Origin: Lachnospiraceae bacterium
GTDB lineage: Bacteria; Bacillota; Clostridia; Lachnospirales; Lachnospiraceae
NCBI GenBank assembly: GCA_022647575.1
Contig: JALCKY010000003.1
Location: forward strand, 311,902-375,901
Direction of reading: 5' to 3'
Length of the DNA stretch: 64,000 bases
The translations under genes and the position numbers were made by a program. The notes under the pieces are model-generated. The model had not been told where the DNA came from. It searched no databases and was given only the letters and a program-made list of their open reading frames with translations. Of the stretch, positions 61,373 to 64,000 are shown in pieces (position 1 is the stretch's first letter; every line of letters begins with the position of its first letter).

Positions 61373-62887
61373 TTGTGTATAATGTTCATCGCCAAACAAA
61401 CATCACATAAAGAGAAAGGCGTATTGCTCATGAACATTATACTCTATCTGCTTTCCGTTATTCAATCACTCTATCAGCAGAATCGTCAGCTGATTTCTTT
61501 TATCTGCAAATATATCCCTCTCAGGCAATGGGCGTATGACGACTCCCATTCTCCCGAATACCAGAAGTTCTCAACCGACACCCTCCCGAAGGTCATCCCT
61601 ATCCCGCATAAGGACTGGAATCATCTCCTGCGAGAATACCAGCGTTCCCATGACGGCCGTACCATCAAACCGGTCAGGCGCCGCAGGGACTGCGACATCC
61701 CCGATGGAACCCGATGTCCCTGCTGCGGTGCCCCGGCTGAATACATCTACCGGAACAACGGGGGAAAGGGCCAGTACCAGTGCAAGGTCTGCCATACCCT
61801 GTTCTCTCCGGAAAAGAACCGATTCCACAAATCCTACGAGCTTCGCTGCCCATTCTGTGGGCATGCCCTCGTACCCGTGAAAAACCGGAAGTTCTTTGTC
61901 ATCTGGAAGTGTGTCAACAGCAGATGCCCCTACTATGCTGACAGACTGAAGAAGGTCCGGGCAGACTCCCCAAACGGGAAATCCGATTATAAGCTCCATT
62001 ACATCTACCGCGAGTTCTCCGTCGATTTCTTCAGGATGGAGCTGGGCGGCCCTTCCCGGAAAATCGCATCCATGCGCTTCCGCAAATACGATGCCAACGT
62101 CATGGGCCTGTGCCTCACGCTCCGCGTCAACCTGCAGCTTTCCCTCCGGCAGACCTCCCAGGCCCTCCAGGACCTGTACGGCTTCCGTGTCTCCCACCAG
62201 CAGATCGCCAACTACTGCCGGCTCGCCGCCCTGTGCGTCAAGCCCTTTGTCGACAGCTACCAGTACCATCCCGGAAGCAGCCTCGTCGCGGATGAGACCT
62301 ACATCAAGATACGCGGGATCAGGTCCTATATCTGGCTCATCATGGATTCCGTCAGCCGTTCCATCCTCGGCTACCGCGTCTCCGGGGACCGTACCGTCGG
62401 CCCATGCATCATGGCGATGCGCATGGCCTTCCGCCATTTCAGGGACGGCCTGCCGAAGGACTTCCGTTTCATCGCCGACGGCTACAGTGCCTATCCGCTT
62501 GCCGCTCAGCAGTTCTTCCGGGAGTTCGGGGAACGGATGAGGTTCGAGATCACCCAGGTCATCGGCCTCAGAAACGGGGACGCGGTAACGACCGAGTTCC
62601 GTCCCTTCAAACAGCTGATCGAGCGTCTGAACCGCACCTACAAGTCCTCCTACCGCACAACGAACGGTTACGACGGGATGGATGGGGCTGACTGTGACCT
62701 GGTCTTATGGGTGGCCTACTACAACTTCCTGCGCCCGCACACTTACAACCGGAATAAGGTGCTGAACGCCGTGGATACGATACAGGCTGCGGGCACCATG
62801 CCGGGGCAATGGCAGGTCATGATCTACCTTGGCCAGAAGGCCATCCTTGAAAGCCAGAAACAGAAGCAGGCACAGGCCTGTTCATAG
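61373..62887 (+). CDS. Transposase with zinc ribbon and DDE (rve-like) core
   Basis: 504 residues, intact. Two metal-binding knuckles near the N-terminus (CPCCGAPAEY...CKVC about 115-140; CPFCGHALV...CPYYADR about 158-190), then the DDE core: first Asp in VADETYIKIRG (about 303-313), second Asp in FIADGYSAYP (about 364-373), Glu in FKQLIERLNRTYKS (about 419-432). The layout resembles IS6/IS240-like integrase cores but with an unusual zinc-ribbon N-terminus. The start used here is the upstream ATG; MNIILYLLSV (61430) with GAAAGG site nearby is an equally likely start. Probably active. Confidence 0.85.
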   Translation: MCIMFIAKQTSHKEKGVLLMNIILYLLSVIQSLYQQNRQLISFICKYIPLRQWAYDDSHSPEYQKFSTDTLPKVIPIPHKDWNHLLREYQRSHDGRTIKPVRRRRDCDIPDGTRCPCCGAPAEYIYRNNGGKGQYQCKVCHTLFSPEKNRFHKSYELRCPFCGHALVPVKNRKFFVIWKCVNSRCPYYADRLKKVRADSPNGKSDYKLHYIYREFSVDFFRMELGGPSRKIASMRFRKYDANVMGLCLTLRVNLQLSLRQTSQALQDLYGFRVSHQQIANYCRLAALCVKPFVDSYQYHPGSSLVADETYIKIRGIRSYIWLIMDSVSRSILGYRVSGDRTVGPCIMAMRMAFRHFRDGLPKDFRFIADGYSAYPLAAQQFFREFGERMRFEITQVIGLRNGDAVTTEFRPFKQLIERLNRTYKSSYRTTNGYDGMDGADCDLVLWVAYYNFLRPHTYNRNKVLNAVDTIQAAGTMPGQWQVMIYLGQKAILESQKQKQAQACS

Positions 62888-63142
62888 ATTCCGATCCCGA
62901 GGCGTCTTCCCAGCCACCCCGCAGGGGCCCGCCCTTGACCGCATACCGGAGCCGCGCTAAGCTGTCATGGGCTACGACGGGTGGAGTCTGTCTGTTCATG
63001 AGTTCTTCACCGTCGGCGCAGTCCGAAGAGCGCGGATCTGGTATGCTGTCAAGGGTGGCGTCCGCTTCCATCAACGAAATATTTGCTGTTTTCAGGGTCC
63101 GTCACGGGCCCTTTTTCAGGCCCAGCGTTTTCATAGCTTATT
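62888..63142. other. Right end of the insertion sequence, non-coding
   Basis: About 255 bases between the transposase stop and the right terminal repeat. Frames here have no sites or family signal. No hairpin of note. Confidence 0.4.
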
Positions 63143-63150
63143 TGACACTA

Positions 63151-63666
63151 CCTCGAATCTGTATAGAAATAAGCATGTCCTGAGGCAATTGCTCCTGAAA
63201 TCGTGATTGCTCCCGTGTATTCCGAAGAGGAATGCGACTGCGGTTCCGTGGGGATTGTTCCATCCAGGCGGATGTAGAAAGAGGCATTCGTCGTCGAAGC
63301 CGTCGACCAGATCGCGTAAAGCGTGACATCGGACGAGTCCATCGTATATTCCTCGCCGGCCGCATAGACCCTTGAAGAATAATTGCCTGAACCGGAAGAG
63401 GCGGCATTTTTGTTAGCCGACCATCCTACGAAGACATAGCCGATTCTGGTAAATGAATTCGCAGCAAGCACAGCCTCCGCTCCTTCTTCCGCGCTCTGGC
63501 TGTTAACCGAACCGCTTCCTCCGTTGGCATCATAGGTAATGGTATGAGCAGCCATGCTGCTTTCTTCGGCACTGACCGTCATGGTTCCTGCAAATACAGT
63601 CGTCAGCATCATGCTGGCCGCCAAGATCCATGCAAATTTGCGGGCAAATCTGAATTTTTTATTCAT
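63151..63666 (-). pseudogene. N-terminal part of the IS-split surface protein
   Basis: Starts at the ATG at 63666 (GGAGG 7 bases upstream). Signal peptide (NKKFRFARKFAWILAASMML, cleavage near VSA-EES), then an InlB B-repeat/Listeria-Bacteroides-type domain (HTITYDANGGSGSVNSQSAE, RIGYVFVGWSANKN, VTLYAIWS) and a beta-rich region ending GHAYFYTDS at the IS junction. After the junction the frame stops in IS DNA (TAG). The rest of the gene is at 59916-61287. Confidence 0.85.
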
Positions 63667-63814
63667 CGTGCAGCCTCCTGAGATTCTTTGGAGATCTCTC
63701 AAATCCATAATATTTTGTATACAATCTGCGTTCTTACCTGTAAAGAGGCCGGTTTTTCAAGGTTATGCTCACAAAAATGAAGAGTTTCATCAAATTTTCA
63801 CAATTTTTTTGCAA

Positions 63815-63849
63815 AAAAAAGCGGCGGTCCCTTTCGGGTGCCGCCGCCT
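63815..63849 (-). terminator. Terminator of the right-edge small membrane protein gene
   Basis: GCGGCGG/CCGCCGC stem with 11-base loop, then eight T on the reverse strand, 20 bases after the stop. Confidence 0.85.
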
Positions 63850-63868
63850 GATTCTTGATTGGTAATGC

Positions 63869-64000
63869 TTAAGCCTTTGCTCCGAACTGCTGGATCGTGT
63901 TCGGATTTGCTTCCTTAACGTCCGCGTATTTGTCTGCCAGTTCGTTCTCCAGCTCGTTCTCACGCTTCTTCATCATGGCGCGATGTACAACGAATGTAAC
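63869..64000 (-). CDS. Small coiled-coil membrane protein (paralogue 2), cut by window edge
   Basis: The last 43 codons are visible: VTFVVHRAMMKKRENELENE, then LADKYADVKEANPNTIQQF. They match paralogue 1 (HHSIQKKRESELENELADKY) in about two thirds of positions. Its membrane helix would lie beyond the window. The stop TAA is at 63869-63871. Suggests a repeated locus of surface protein plus small membrane protein. Confidence 0.8.
   Translation of the reverse strand, partial: VTFVVHRAMMKKRENELENELADKYADVKEANPNTIQQFGAKA

Larger units (their letters stand above)
61289..63150 (+). mobile_element. Insertion sequence with zinc-ribbon DDE transposase
   Basis: About 1.86 kb. Ends TAGTGTCA (61289-61296) and its inverse TGACACTA (63143-63150), with weaker similarity inward (TTTAGC/AATAAGC). 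It splits the surface-protein gene, N-terminal part right, C-terminal part left. A target duplication could not be read with certainty; flanks share CGA[A]GG. Carries one intact transposase. Confidence 0.8.

Noticed and set aside
61285-63156. Target-site duplication of the zinc-ribbon insertion sequence
   Set aside because: The flanks (CGAAGG and CGAGG in gene sense) are similar but not identical, and the two gene halves do not join in frame over any short duplication, so no length can be claimed.

Overview
The window looks like a chromosomal segment of an anaerobic, probably gut-associated low-to-mid GC Firmicute (Bacillota). Indicators are strong AGGAGG-type ribosome binding sites, TTGACA/TATAAT promoters, a LytTR/GHKL two-component system, YolD plus a Y-family polymerase, DUF2089, DUF5685 and EFR1-type proteins, NHLM-type bacteriocin exporters, and a radical SAM/SPASM enzyme next to a Nif11-like precursor. 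I cannot place it below phylum with confidence.

Layout. 0-7 kb: a secreted surface protein cut by the left edge, a TetR regulator, a degenerate HD-GYP protein, and a reverse-strand signalling operon: soluble PAS-GHKL kinase, LytTR regulator, V4R sensor, pseudo-kinase. The kinase and regulator genes each carry a putative LytTR operator with the same geometry. 7-11 kb: trpS, a von Willebrand A protein, a twice-frameshifted macro-domain gene and a methyltransferase. 11-17.8 kb: a RiPP (ribosomally made, modified peptide) cluster: short HlyD-like protein, C39-peptidase ABC exporter, second ABC exporter, radical SAM/SPASM maturase carrying two single-base frameshifts, and a Nif11-type precursor whose whole predicted core after Gly-Gly is Lys-Cys. 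A second precursor ending Gly-Gly-Lys-Lys-Cys lies at 19.9 kb and a Nif11-like relative without Gly-Gly at 26.2 kb.

17.8-38.6 kb: housekeeping and stress genes. They include the YolD/Y-polymerase pair, a soluble MprF-like acyltransferase, an MBL hydrolase with a GPH symporter, an amidohydrolase, MsrAB, a TetR-controlled decarboxylase/aldo-keto reductase/cyclophilin-like operon divergent from a TetR/hybrid-kinase operon, an EFR1 flavodoxin-ferredoxin, and a MarR/MATE pair with a clear operator. 38.6-42.4 kb: an operon of a carbohydrate-binding lipoprotein, DUF4956 and a VTC-type polyphosphate polymerase. 42.6-54.6 kb: HAD phosphatase, DnaJ/DUF5685/zinc-ribbon group, MgtE, MBL protein, frameshifted MFS transporter, metallopeptidase, patatin lipase, DeoD and MtnA (purine/methylthio salvage) and a polysaccharide deacetylase.

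54.6-64 kb is accessory: toxin-antitoxin remnants, two large surface proteins with a shared C-terminal SVPLA-containing membrane module, two paralogous small membrane proteins, a decayed IS4-family element with a 10-bp target duplication, and a second insertion sequence that splits a surface-protein gene. A 29-bp GC-rich palindrome occurs seven times between 48 and 61 kb; three copies sit in tandem, in frame, inside an MBL-fold gene. At least six single-base frameshifts in four otherwise well-preserved genes mean that either recent gene decay or residual assembly error must be considered.
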